From the NCBI GenBank assembly GCA_902766215.1, contig CACXCV010000122.1:1-6012 (forward strand): a DNA stretch of 6,012 bases, written 5' to 3'. Made by a program: the position numbers and the translations under genes. Shown in pieces: positions 1 to 5,260 of this stretch (position 1 is its first letter; every line of letters begins with the position of its first letter). The notes under the pieces are model-generated. The model saw only the letters and a program-made list of their open reading frames with translations. It was not told the DNA's origin and did no database searches. Source of the DNA: Oscillospiraceae bacterium (GTDB lineage Bacteria > Bacillota > Clostridia > Oscillospirales > Oscillospiraceae).

Positions 1-47
1 AGCATGGTGGAGTTGATCGACTGATTGTTTCTGATGTTGTCCTTCAT
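1..47 (-). CDS. Start of an unidentified gene, cut by the window edge
   Basis: An ATG at 47-45 opens a frame that runs off the left edge, encoding MKDNIRNNQSINSTM and then a CTN leucine codon. A textbook Shine-Dalgarno GGAGGTGA lies at 60-53, with 8 bases between GGAGG and the ATG. The start follows the esterase stop by only 16 bases on the same strand, so the two are very probably co-transcribed. The visible residues are polar and too few to place the protein in a family. Because it is co-transcribed with a carbohydrate-type esterase, a sugar transporter or glycosidase is one guess, but the sequence here does not show it. Confidence refers to the presence of a gene start, not to any function. 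Confidence 0.8.
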   Translation of the reverse strand, partial: MKDNIRNNQSINSTM

Positions 48-63
48 TTCTGTCACCTCCGGC

Positions 64-1272
64 TTATTTGAACAGTCTCATGGCAAAGTCGCGGGCGGAA
101 AAGCGCCAGGTGTCCCACTCGTGGAAGCCGCGATAGCCCTGGCCGTCCACATGGTAGCCCTTCTGCTTGTATTCCTCCCAGTTGTAAGGCATCGCGTCGC
201 CGGGAATCTGCCTCGGCCTGCCAAAGCCCTCGCGGGCGCCGCCGGTGTGGAACATCAGGCGGATGCGGCTGTTGAACAGCTCCCTGTTGTTGAACACCTC
301 GGAATAGTCAAAGTTGTAGCCGAAATAGGCCCCGTCCCTGCTGATGGGCATAATGTGGCCGCTGAAGCAGCCAATCCAGCGGAACACGTCGGGATAACGG
401 AAGGCCGTGGTATAGGAATAGACCACGCCCATGGACAGGCCGGCAATAGCGCGGTGATCTGCATCAGCAATGGTGCGGTATTTACCGTCGATATACGGGA
501 TGCACTCCTGCACCAGTACATCGCTGTAAGAGACATTTTCAAACACGTGCTCGTCGTCCGTGGGCTTAAAGGCCTCGAACGAGTTCATGACCACGATCAT
601 TTCCTCGCACTTGCCCTCGGCAATGAGGTTGTCAAGGATCAGGTTGACCTTGCCCTGCCAGACCCAGCCGGTCTCGTTTTCGCCGCCGCCGTGGTGCAGA
701 TACCACACCGGATAGCGCTTGTCCGGGTTCTGGGCATAGCGGGGCGGGACATAGACCCAGCAGTTGCGGACCCGTCCGCCGCTGATGGCCGAGGGATAGA
801 GGTCCATGTGCACCGAGCCGTGGGGCACGTCCTTGAGCAGGTAGAAGTCATTGTCCGGGTCGGCGGTGTCGCAGACGTTGTAAAACGTGCCGCAGCCATA
901 GCCAAAGGGCACGCGCGGGTTGAAGGTGCGCACGCCGTCGACAAAATACTCGTGATAGTGGAAGCCCGGCTCGATGGCCTCGGGTCCAACGTCCACCGAC
1001 CACCAGCCGTCCTCGCCGCGGGTCATGGCGTGGCGCACCTCGCCGGGGAAGCTGCCGCCGCAGCCGTGAACCTCCACACTGTGGGCCTCCGGGGCATAGA
1101 AGCTGAAGCGCATGCCGCCGTCAGGCAGCGTCACCGCGCCATAGGGTGCAGTGTACGCCTCGCGCACCCGGTTGCCCTCTGCATCCGTTTTCACGCGGTA
1201 GTTGTGCCGGTTCTGGTCAAAGACCATCACCGAAGAAAACAGCGCCTGATTTTCCCGATATTCCTTTTCCAC
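64..1272 (-). CDS. CBM48-containing esterase, CE1/feruloyl-esterase-like
   Basis: 402 residues from a GTG start. An N-terminal Ig-like CBM48/E-set module (about residues 50-120, including RFSFYAPEA and a GFHYHEYFVDG strand pair) precedes an alpha/beta-hydrolase esterase domain (about 150-400). Seen in the latter are YPVWYLHHGGGENETGW near residue 187, the nucleophile elbow GLSMG with Ser280, and a C-terminal HEWDTWR with the likely catalytic His384. This architecture is known from enzymes that remove acyl or feruloyl groups from plant polysaccharides or oligosaccharides. No signal peptide is visible, so the protein probably acts in the cytoplasm on imported substrates. The catalytic acid is not obvious: where relatives have an Asp after a Gly, this protein reads GGAREGF (about 344-350). 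The gene has its own promoter, lies just after araC, and is followed at 16 bases by another gene. The exact substrate cannot be read from sequence. A longer frame reaching 1380 exists but lacks a ribosome site. Confidence 0.9.
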   Translation of the reverse strand: MEKEYRENQALFSSVMVFDQNRHNYRVKTDAEGNRVREAYTAPYGAVTLPDGGMRFSFYAPEAHSVEVHGCGGSFPGEVRHAMTRGEDGWWSVDVGPEAIEPGFHYHEYFVDGVRTFNPRVPFGYGCGTFYNVCDTADPDNDFYLLKDVPHGSVHMDLYPSAISGGRVRNCWVYVPPRYAQNPDKRYPVWYLHHGGGENETGWVWQGKVNLILDNLIAEGKCEEMIVVMNSFEAFKPTDDEHVFENVSYSDVLVQECIPYIDGKYRTIADADHRAIAGLSMGVVYSYTTAFRYPDVFRWIGCFSGHIMPISRDGAYFGYNFDYSEVFNNRELFNSRIRLMFHTGGAREGFGRPRQIPGDAMPYNWEEYKQKGYHVDGQGYRGFHEWDTWRFSARDFAMRLFK

Positions 1273-1275
1273 AAT

Positions 1276-1284
1276 CCTTCCTCC
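1276..1284 (-). promoter_or_regulatory. Ribosome binding site that fixes the esterase GTG start
   Basis: GGAGGAAGG reads on the minus strand, with 7 bases between GGAGG and the GTG at 1272-1270. The only upstream ATG in this frame (1380-1378) would lie upstream of the promoter's -35 box and overlap the end of araC, so the GTG is the better start. Confidence 0.85.
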
Positions 1285-1327
1285 ATTCAAGTCGGTATTG
1301 TAATTCCGTTGTGTAGCTAACAAAATA

Positions 1328-1356
1328 ATTTTACCCGTTCTATATGTATTCGTCAA
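1328..1356 (-). promoter_or_regulatory. Sigma-A type promoter for the esterase gene
   Basis: TTGACG (1356-1351), a 17-base spacer (1350-1334) and TAAAAT (1333-1328) on the minus strand closely match the vegetative consensus. Initiation is expected near 1321, leaving a leader of about 50 bases before the GTG. It lies wholly in the 104-base gap after araC, so the esterase and following gene can be expressed independently of araC. The -35 box sits inside a palindrome, listed separately. Confidence 0.85.
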
Positions 1357-1360
1357 TACA
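1345..1360. promoter_or_regulatory. 16-base palindrome over the esterase -35 box (candidate operator)
   Basis: TGTATT-CGTC-AATACA is a perfect 6-base inverted repeat with a 4-base centre. It covers all of the -35 hexamer (1351-1356). Its position suits a repressor blocking polymerase. Regulators of the AraC family more often bind direct repeats, so the cognate protein may be something other than the neighbouring regulator. Confidence 0.5.
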
Positions 1361-1376
1361 CACTGGGAGAATCGAT

Positions 1377-2309
1377 TCAATTTTCAACGTTCTGTACAAC
1401 CGCGCCGTCCGCCGCCTGGCGGTACTGCTCCAGGATCTGCAGCGACTGCTCGTTGGTAAAGAACCGCTCCTGCGTGTCCGAGCCGATCGGCAGGCTTTCT
1501 GCCTCGCGGGGCACCGCACCCTTGCGATAGGCCGCCGGGGTGCAGCCCATCCGCCGGCGGAAGTCCGCCGTCAGATACCGCGGGCTTGAATAGCCGCAGG
1601 CGGTGCAGATGTCCGTCACGGTCATCGACGTGCGCTCAAGCAGCGCGGCAGCGTGTTCCAGCCGCACCCGGGAGAGATAGTCCTGAAAGGTCATGCCGAT
1701 ATACTGCCGGAAGGCGTGGGACAGATAGTCCGGGCTGACGCCCTCGGCCTCGGCCAGCTCGCGCAGACGCAGCGGCTCGGCATAGCTGGCCTCGATCCGC
1801 GCAGCCAAGCGCGTGACGCGCGAGGCGCCGCGGTCGACCTGCTGGGGCTGAATCCGCCAGCCCACGTGGCCGAACAGCAGGCCAAACACCCGGTTGACCT
1901 CCGCCATGGCGGCAAACTCATAGCCCGGCCGCTGGGCAAAGCACACCTCGCCCAGCGCCAGCATGGCGCTGCGCAGCGGCGCTTCACAGCTCAGCCTGGT
2001 CGTCTCCTCAAACTGGACCTGCGCCGCCTGTGGAAAATAGGACGCGCAGAACTGCGGCGAGGCCTGAAGGATCAGCAGCAGCGCCCCCTCGTCCATGGCG
2101 CGGAAGGCATGGGGCTGCCGCGGCGAAAACAAAGCCAGCTCCCCCGGCCGCAGGCGCACGCTGCTGCCATAGCTGTCAATCTGCATGCCGCCGCGCAGCA
2201 GCAGGCACAGCTCGTATTCGCGGTGCGTGTGCGCCGTGCGGTTGAAAATCTCCACCACAAACACGCGGATCCCCGGCAGATGCCGGTGGCTGACTACCTC
2301 ATATTCCAT
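1377..2309 (-). CDS. AraC-family transcriptional regulator with cupin sensor domain
   Basis: 310 residues. The N-terminal half carries the AraC-type cupin pattern: HTHREYELCLLLRGG (about 27-41) followed by LRPGELALFSPRQPHAFRA (about 53-71), which usually binds a small effector such as a sugar. The C-terminal half has both helix-turn-helix motifs of the family: LRELAEAEGVSPDYLSHAF (about 182-200) and VTDICTACGYSSPRYLTADF (about 231-250), followed by the family-typical CTPAAYR. About 45 residues follow the DNA-binding domain, a longer tail than is usual, with no recognisable motif. The ATG at 2309 is chosen for its AAAGGGGGA site 7 bases upstream; an in-frame GTG at 2342 has no properly spaced site. 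The gene lies immediately upstream of the esterase on the same strand, making that gene and its follower the most likely targets. The effector is unknown. Confidence 0.93.
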   Translation of the reverse strand: MEYEVVSHRHLPGIRVFVVEIFNRTAHTHREYELCLLLRGGMQIDSYGSSVRLRPGELALFSPRQPHAFRAMDEGALLLILQASPQFCASYFPQAAQVQFEETTRLSCEAPLRSAMLALGEVCFAQRPGYEFAAMAEVNRVFGLLFGHVGWRIQPQQVDRGASRVTRLAARIEASYAEPLRLRELAEAEGVSPDYLSHAFRQYIGMTFQDYLSRVRLEHAAALLERTSMTVTDICTACGYSSPRYLTADFRRRMGCTPAAYRKGAVPREAESLPIGSDTQERFFTNEQSLQILEQYRQAADGAVVQNVEN

Positions 2310-2316
2310 TGGCCAG

Positions 2317-2325
2317 TCCCCCTTT
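2317..2325 (-). promoter_or_regulatory. Ribosome binding site for araC
   Basis: AAAGGGGGA on the minus strand lies 7 bases before the ATG at 2309-2307. It decides between this start and the GTG eleven codons further upstream. Confidence 0.75.
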
Positions 2326-2351
2326 GCCCTCAGGCCGCGCACCTTTTCGGG

Positions 2352-2395
2352 CGCTGCGGCGTCTGGATAAAATGATATGGATCATTGCCGCAGCG
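2352..2395 (-). promoter_or_regulatory. Structured 5' leader of the araC transcript
   Basis: A perfect 9-base stem (CGCTGCGGC at 2395-2387 with GCCGCAGCG at 2360-2352, minus strand) encloses a second perfect hairpin, AATGAT-CCAT-ATCATT (2386-2371), stacked directly on its 5' arm. The ten bases 2370-2361 are left as a bulge on the 3' side. It lies downstream of the predicted start site and about 25 bases upstream of the ribosome site, so it would be part of the mRNA. It could affect stability or translation, or the AT-rich inner palindrome could be a DNA operator. It matches no riboswitch class I recognise. Confidence 0.5.
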
Positions 2396-2414
2396 GCCGG
2401 GCGGCCATAGCAGC

Positions 2415-2448
2415 AAAATCCGGAAACCCTGCCGGGTTCCCGGATTTT
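2415..2448. terminator. Long stem-loop after the synthetase-acyltransferase operon, probable terminator
   Basis: Arms 2415-2429 and 2434-2448 pair over 14 of 15 positions (one A/C mismatch) around a TGCC loop. One arm begins AAAATCCGG and the other ends CCGGATTTT. It is placed 84 bases after the acyltransferase stop. The four T residues are part of the stem and no longer T-run follows in either direction, so termination may be moderate and could work both ways. The stem also covers the expected start point of the araC promoter next to it. Confidence 0.65.
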
Positions 2449-2478
2449 ATCATACCATATTGCCGGCTTCTGTGTCAA
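2449..2478 (-). promoter_or_regulatory. Sigma-A type promoter for araC
   Basis: TTGACA (2478-2473), an 18-base spacer (2472-2455) and TATGAT (2454-2449) on the minus strand: a perfect -35 and a one-mismatch -10. Initiation is expected near 2442, inside the adjoining stem-loop, giving a leader of about 130 bases before the araC ATG. It separates araC from the upstream two-gene operon. Confidence 0.8.
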
Positions 2479-2532
2479 TGTCATGCGCCCGACTCGCCTG
2501 TTTTGTTTGTAAAAGCTCTGTACCTTTTCGCG

Positions 2533-3249
2533 CTACCGCAGCAGGCCGATCAGCCAGATCAGCCCGTACAGCAGGGGCTGGTGCGCCAGATAGATCCACA
2601 GGCTGTGCCGCCCGCAGGCCTGCAAAAACCGCAGCGGCGCAGCCTGCGCCGGCGCGTTGGGAAAGCGCGTTGTCCGCCCGGCATAGGCCGTGCGCCCCAG
2701 CACCACGCCCAGCATGAACCAGCCCAGATGCGGCAGCAGCGGAAAATAGTCGCTGGACTGAAACGTGTGGGACACGACCCCCAGCGGGAACAGCCACTGC
2801 ACGTCAAACCGGCGCTGCAGCAGCCAGTAGCCCGCCAGCACCATCGCCGCGCCCAGTCCGGCGAGCATACCCGTGGGCAGGCGCCGCAGCAGAGGATAGA
2901 GCATCATGCACACGCCCAGCAGATGCAGCACACCGAACCAGATGACAATGCTGCTGTCCGCCAGCCCCAGGCGGGTCATGCCCAGCGTAACCAGCGTGAT
3001 GGCCATGCCGCAGCCAAAGACCACCGCCCCGCGGCGAAAGCTGCGGTGCCCCAGCGTGGCGCACAGACCCGAGAGCACCACAAACACCGTCCCGCCATAG
3101 CTCTGGATCGCCGTGAACACCGGCCCCAGCCGCAGCGGCACGCCGAGAAAGGTGCCCAGGTCAAACACCAGATGCACCACAATCACCCACAGGATGCAAA
3201 AGCCCCGCAGTGCGTCCAGCTCCCAGATGCGCGATTTTGCCTTATCCAT
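2533..3249 (-). CDS. DUF1624/HGSNAT-like small membrane acyltransferase
   Basis: 238 residues, strongly hydrophobic, with about seven possible membrane segments (near residues 15-33, 43-65, 73-92, 100-120, 126-144, 168-187 and 215-236). The N-terminus RIWELDALRGFCILWVIVVH, with His26 in the first segment, is typical of DUF1624 proteins related to the heparan-alpha-glucosaminide N-acetyltransferase catalytic domain. LLPHLGWFMLGVVLGR and the C-terminal GRHSLWIYLAHQPLLYGL also fit. Relatives are thought to move acyl groups from a cytoplasmic acyl-CoA to an acceptor in or across the membrane; the acceptor here is unknown. Its ATG overlaps the end of the synthetase by 8 bases (ATGGATAA), with GGGGAGGGG at 3265-3257 as ribosome site, so translation is probably coupled and the synthetase may supply its donor. 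A longer frame starting at 3453 is arginine- and proline-rich synthetase shadow and was not used. The protein is short next to full HGSNAT but usual for bacterial DUF1624 forms. Confidence 0.82.
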   Translation of the reverse strand: MDKAKSRIWELDALRGFCILWVIVVHLVFDLGTFLGVPLRLGPVFTAIQSYGGTVFVVLSGLCATLGHRSFRRGAVVFGCGMAITLVTLGMTRLGLADSSIVIWFGVLHLLGVCMMLYPLLRRLPTGMLAGLGAAMVLAGYWLLQRRFDVQWLFPLGVVSHTFQSSDYFPLLPHLGWFMLGVVLGRTAYAGRTTRFPNAPAQAAPLRFLQACGRHSLWIYLAHQPLLYGLIWLIGLLR

Positions 3250-4960
3250 GGCTCTGCCCCTCCCCGGCCTGCTCGGCCGCAGCCTGCTCCTCCAGCACGC
3301 GATAGGCCACCTTGCCCACCAGCGTCTTGGGCAGCTCGTCCCGGAAGAGGATCTCGCGGGGCATGGCATATCTGGCAATGCGCTCGCGGCACCAGGCCAG
3401 CAGCTCCTGCCGCAGGGCCTCGTCGGGCGCCACGCCGGGCCGCGGCACCACATAGGCGCGCACCCGCTGCATGCGATAGTCGTCCTTTACGCCGATCACG
3501 CAGCTGAGCAGCACCTTTTCGTGGGCGTCGAGAATGTTTTCAATCTGCGAGGGATAGACGTTATAGCCCGAGGTGATGATCATCCGCTTGATCCGCTGGC
3601 GGAAATAGACAAAGCCGTCGGCGTCCATCATGCCCAGGTCGCCGGTGTGCAGCCAGAGCTGGCCGTCAGCGTGGCGGCGCAGCGCCTGCGCCGTCTCCTC
3701 CGGCGCGTCGAAATAGCCCAGCATCACCGTGGGGCCGCGCAGGCAGATCTCACCCTCGGTGCCCGCCGGGCACTCGTCCGTGGTGCCGGGGACGGTGATC
3801 GTGTAGTACATATCCGGAAAGGGAATGCCGATGCTCCCTTCGCGGTGCTGCCGCACCGGCGTGAGACAGCTGGCCGTTACGCACTCGGTGGTGCCATAGC
3901 CCTCGCGGATCTGCACCGGACTGCCGTGGGCTACCAGAAAGGCGTCCACCTTGCGCTTGAGCTCCACTGTCAGCGTGTCGCCGCCGCAGAACACCCCCCG
4001 CAGGAAGGACAGGTCCGCGTTTTTCAGCCGCTCAGCCCGCAGCAGCGCCTCGAACAGCGTGGGCACACCGGGGATAAAGCTTGGCCGCTTTTTCATCACC
4101 AGCCTGGCATAGCTGTCAATGGAGAACTGCGGCACCAGAATGCAGGCCGCGCCCGCAATCAGCGGCGTGTGGATGCCGATCCCCAGGCCAAAGCCGTGGA
4201 ACACCGGCATCACCGAGAGCATGGTCATCCCCGCCAGCGGCTTGCAGCCGCTGGCCTCCACGGTCTGCAGGCCCAGGGCGTTAAAGTTGCGGCTGGAGAG
4301 CAGAATCCCCTTGCTGGTGCCGGTGGTGCCGCCGGAGTAGAGAATCACCGCGCCGTCGCCGGCCTTCAGCGGACAGGGCAGCAGGGCCGTGCCCGCTCCC
4401 GCCCGCAGGAAGGACTTCCACCCCAGGCAGCGCTGGGGCCGGATATGCTTTTTCAGCTGACTGAGCCGGTAGGCCGCCGCCGTCAGCGGCGGCAGCTCCG
4501 CCGCGATGGAGGTGACCACCACCACCGGCGCCGGCTGCACCGCGTCCGCCGCGGCGCGCACCTTTTCCCAGAACTGGTCCAGCGTCAGGATCAGGCGGCT
4601 GCGGCTGCTGCGCAGATAGTCCTCAATCTCCCGCGGGGCGGACAGCGGGTGAATCATGGCCGCCAGCGCGCCGATGCGGTTGCAGGCGTAAAACGTGTCC
4701 ACCGCCTGCGGGCAGTTGGGCAGGCAAACCATCACCCGGTCCCCCGGGCGCACGCCCTGGGCCAGCAGCGCCCGGGCCACGTGCTCGATCCGCGCGGGCA
4801 GCGCCCGGAACGGCGTGCGCCGGTTCATAAAATCATAGGCCGTGTTGTCCGGCCACTGCGCCGCCGCGTCGAATACCATCTCCCACATGGTCTTGTCCGG
4901 ATAGTCGATGTGCGCGGCCATGCCGCCATAATAGGCCAGCCACGGCGCCGGTGTCGGCAT
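3242..4960 (-). CDS. AMP-forming acyl-CoA synthetase (fatty-acid-CoA ligase family)
   Basis: 572 residues, full length for the ANL superfamily (AMP-binding domain plus C-terminal lid). It should activate a carboxylic acid with ATP to acyl-AMP and then form the CoA thioester. The core motifs are all present: the P-loop SGGTTGTSKG (209-218), YGTTE (355-359), the ATP-ribose-binding Asp in HTGD (438-441), the hinge region RIKRMIITSGYNVYPSQIE (456-474), and the lid lysine in PKTLVGK (Lys550). No transmembrane segment or signal peptide is seen, so it is cytoplasmic. VMPVFHGFGLG and IPGVPTLFEALL resemble medium- to long-chain acid ligases, but chain length cannot be read reliably. The ATG has GGAGGG at 4973-4968, 8 bases upstream counted from GGAGG. 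It is first in a two-gene operon with the membrane acyltransferase, which suggests making a donor for acyl transfer rather than fatty-acid breakdown; no beta-oxidation genes are nearby. Confidence 0.94.
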   Translation of the reverse strand: MPTPAPWLAYYGGMAAHIDYPDKTMWEMVFDAAAQWPDNTAYDFMNRRTPFRALPARIEHVARALLAQGVRPGDRVMVCLPNCPQAVDTFYACNRIGALAAMIHPLSAPREIEDYLRSSRSRLILTLDQFWEKVRAAADAVQPAPVVVVTSIAAELPPLTAAAYRLSQLKKHIRPQRCLGWKSFLRAGAGTALLPCPLKAGDGAVILYSGGTTGTSKGILLSSRNFNALGLQTVEASGCKPLAGMTMLSVMPVFHGFGLGIGIHTPLIAGAACILVPQFSIDSYARLVMKKRPSFIPGVPTLFEALLRAERLKNADLSFLRGVFCGGDTLTVELKRKVDAFLVAHGSPVQIREGYGTTECVTASCLTPVRQHREGSIGIPFPDMYYTITVPGTTDECPAGTEGEICLRGPTVMLGYFDAPEETAQALRRHADGQLWLHTGDLGMMDADGFVYFRQRIKRMIITSGYNVYPSQIENILDAHEKVLLSCVIGVKDDYRMQRVRAYVVPRPGVAPDEALRQELLAWCRERIARYAMPREILFRDELPKTLVGKVAYRVLEEQAAAEQAGEGQSHG

Positions 4961-4977
4961 AAAGCATCCCTCCGCCT

Positions 4978-4991
4978 CTGCAAGCTTGCAG
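4978..4991. promoter_or_regulatory. Perfect 14-base palindrome at the synthetase transcription start
   Basis: CTGCAAGCTTGCAG equals its own reverse complement. It lies four bases beyond the -10 box, covering the expected start point, and 17 bases before the ATG. This is a classic repressor operator position. The GCAAGCTTGC core is loosely like LacI/GalR-family half-sites; the binding protein is unknown. Confidence 0.55.
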
Positions 4992-4995
4992 GACT

Positions 4996-5024
4996 AGTAT
5001 ATCCTACCTGCCGCCGCTTTTCAA
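4996..5024 (-). promoter_or_regulatory. Sigma-A type promoter for the synthetase-acyltransferase operon
   Basis: TTGAAA (5024-5019), a 17-base spacer (5018-5002) and TATACT (5001-4996) on the minus strand. Start is expected near 4989, giving a short leader of about 30 bases with the ribosome site at 4973-4968. Palindromes cover the -35 box and the start point. Confidence 0.85.
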
Positions 5025-5034
5025 CCGAAAAGCG
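5015..5034. promoter_or_regulatory. 20-base palindrome over the synthetase -35 box (candidate operator)
   Basis: CGCTTTTC-AACC-GAAAAGCG is a perfect 8-base inverted repeat with a 4-base centre that contains the whole -35 hexamer (5019-5024). It has no T-run after it on either strand, so an operator is more likely than a terminator. Its sequence differs from the palindrome at the start point, so two different regulators may be involved. Confidence 0.5.
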
Positions 5035-5196
5035 ACACGGCGCCGCAGCGGGCGGGGAATACGTCCCGCGCAAGGCCGTCCTGCTTTCTATGGGTCGCCG
5101 CGCCCGCCAGTTCGCCGCCCTGGACAATCGTGCCGCCGCTCACAGGTGATTGTCATGAAGGGCAGCATTTTCAGGTGCAAAGCAGTCATGGGGTGA

Positions 5197-5212
5197 AAAC
5201 ACACGTTTGTTT
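5197..5212. repeat. Imperfect 16-base palindrome downstream of the deaminase gene
   Basis: AAACACACGTTTGTTT pairs at 7 of 8 positions around its centre. It lies about 50 bases after the deaminase stop. It could be a weak terminator or a protein site, but no T-run follows, so its role is open. Confidence 0.2.
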
Positions 5213-5226
5213 ATACACTGTTCTTA

Positions 5227-5244
5227 TTTAACTCGTTTAACTCG
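5227..5244. repeat. Tandem duplication of a 9-base unit
   Basis: TTTAACTCG occurs twice head to tail (5227-5235 and 5236-5244), 17 bases after the deaminase stop. In one reading frame of the minus strand it encodes ELNELN. It may be a small slippage duplication. Confidence 0.6.
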
Positions 5245-5260
5245 CCAAGCGGGAAATCAT

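Larger units (their letters stand above)
4961..5260. other. Intergenic region with a composition switch and operon promoter
   Basis: No convincing gene is present. The left 190 bases are GC-rich like the synthetase; from about 5155 rightwards the DNA is AT-rich like the deaminase gene. The left part holds the synthetase promoter and two palindromes. Near the switch is a 7-base inverted repeat, GACAATC (5123-5129) and GATTGTC (5148-5154), separated by 18 bases. No stem followed by a T-run was found after the deaminase, so transcription could read through. Confidence 0.6.

Noticed and set aside
25..1320. 431-codon plus-strand open frame opposite the esterase
   Set aside because: The composition is low-complexity Val/Ala/His typical of an antisense shadow. 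The minus strand has clear esterase motifs, a promoter and a ribosome site.
1309..1323. TTGT-N7-ACAA near the esterase transcription start as a second operator
   Set aside because: Only four bases per half-site match and the inner positions do not pair, which is expected by chance.
3250..3453. N-terminal extension of the acyltransferase frame to 3453
   Set aside because: The 68 extra residues are Arg/Pro/Trp/Cys-rich and lie wholly inside the synthetase gene. The ATG at 3249 has a good ribosome site and begins the conserved RIWELDALRG region.
2377..3507. 376-codon plus-strand open frame rich in Gln, His, Pro and Arg
   Set aside because: It lies antisense to the membrane acyltransferase, where hydrophobic codons read backwards give exactly this composition. 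No recognisable domain.
3113..5149. Very long plus-strand open frame (678 codons) opposite the synthetase and acyltransferase
   Set aside because: It is rich in Arg, His, Gln and Ala with no domain pattern, as expected from the antisense of GC-rich genes. The minus strand encodes a full set of synthetase motifs, and the frame has no promoter or ribosome site of its own that I can see.
5035..5149. Possible gene remnant on the plus strand ending in QFAALDNRAAAHR before a TGA at 5147
   Set aside because: It is only the tail of the long antisense frame, with no start, ribosome site or family resemblance.
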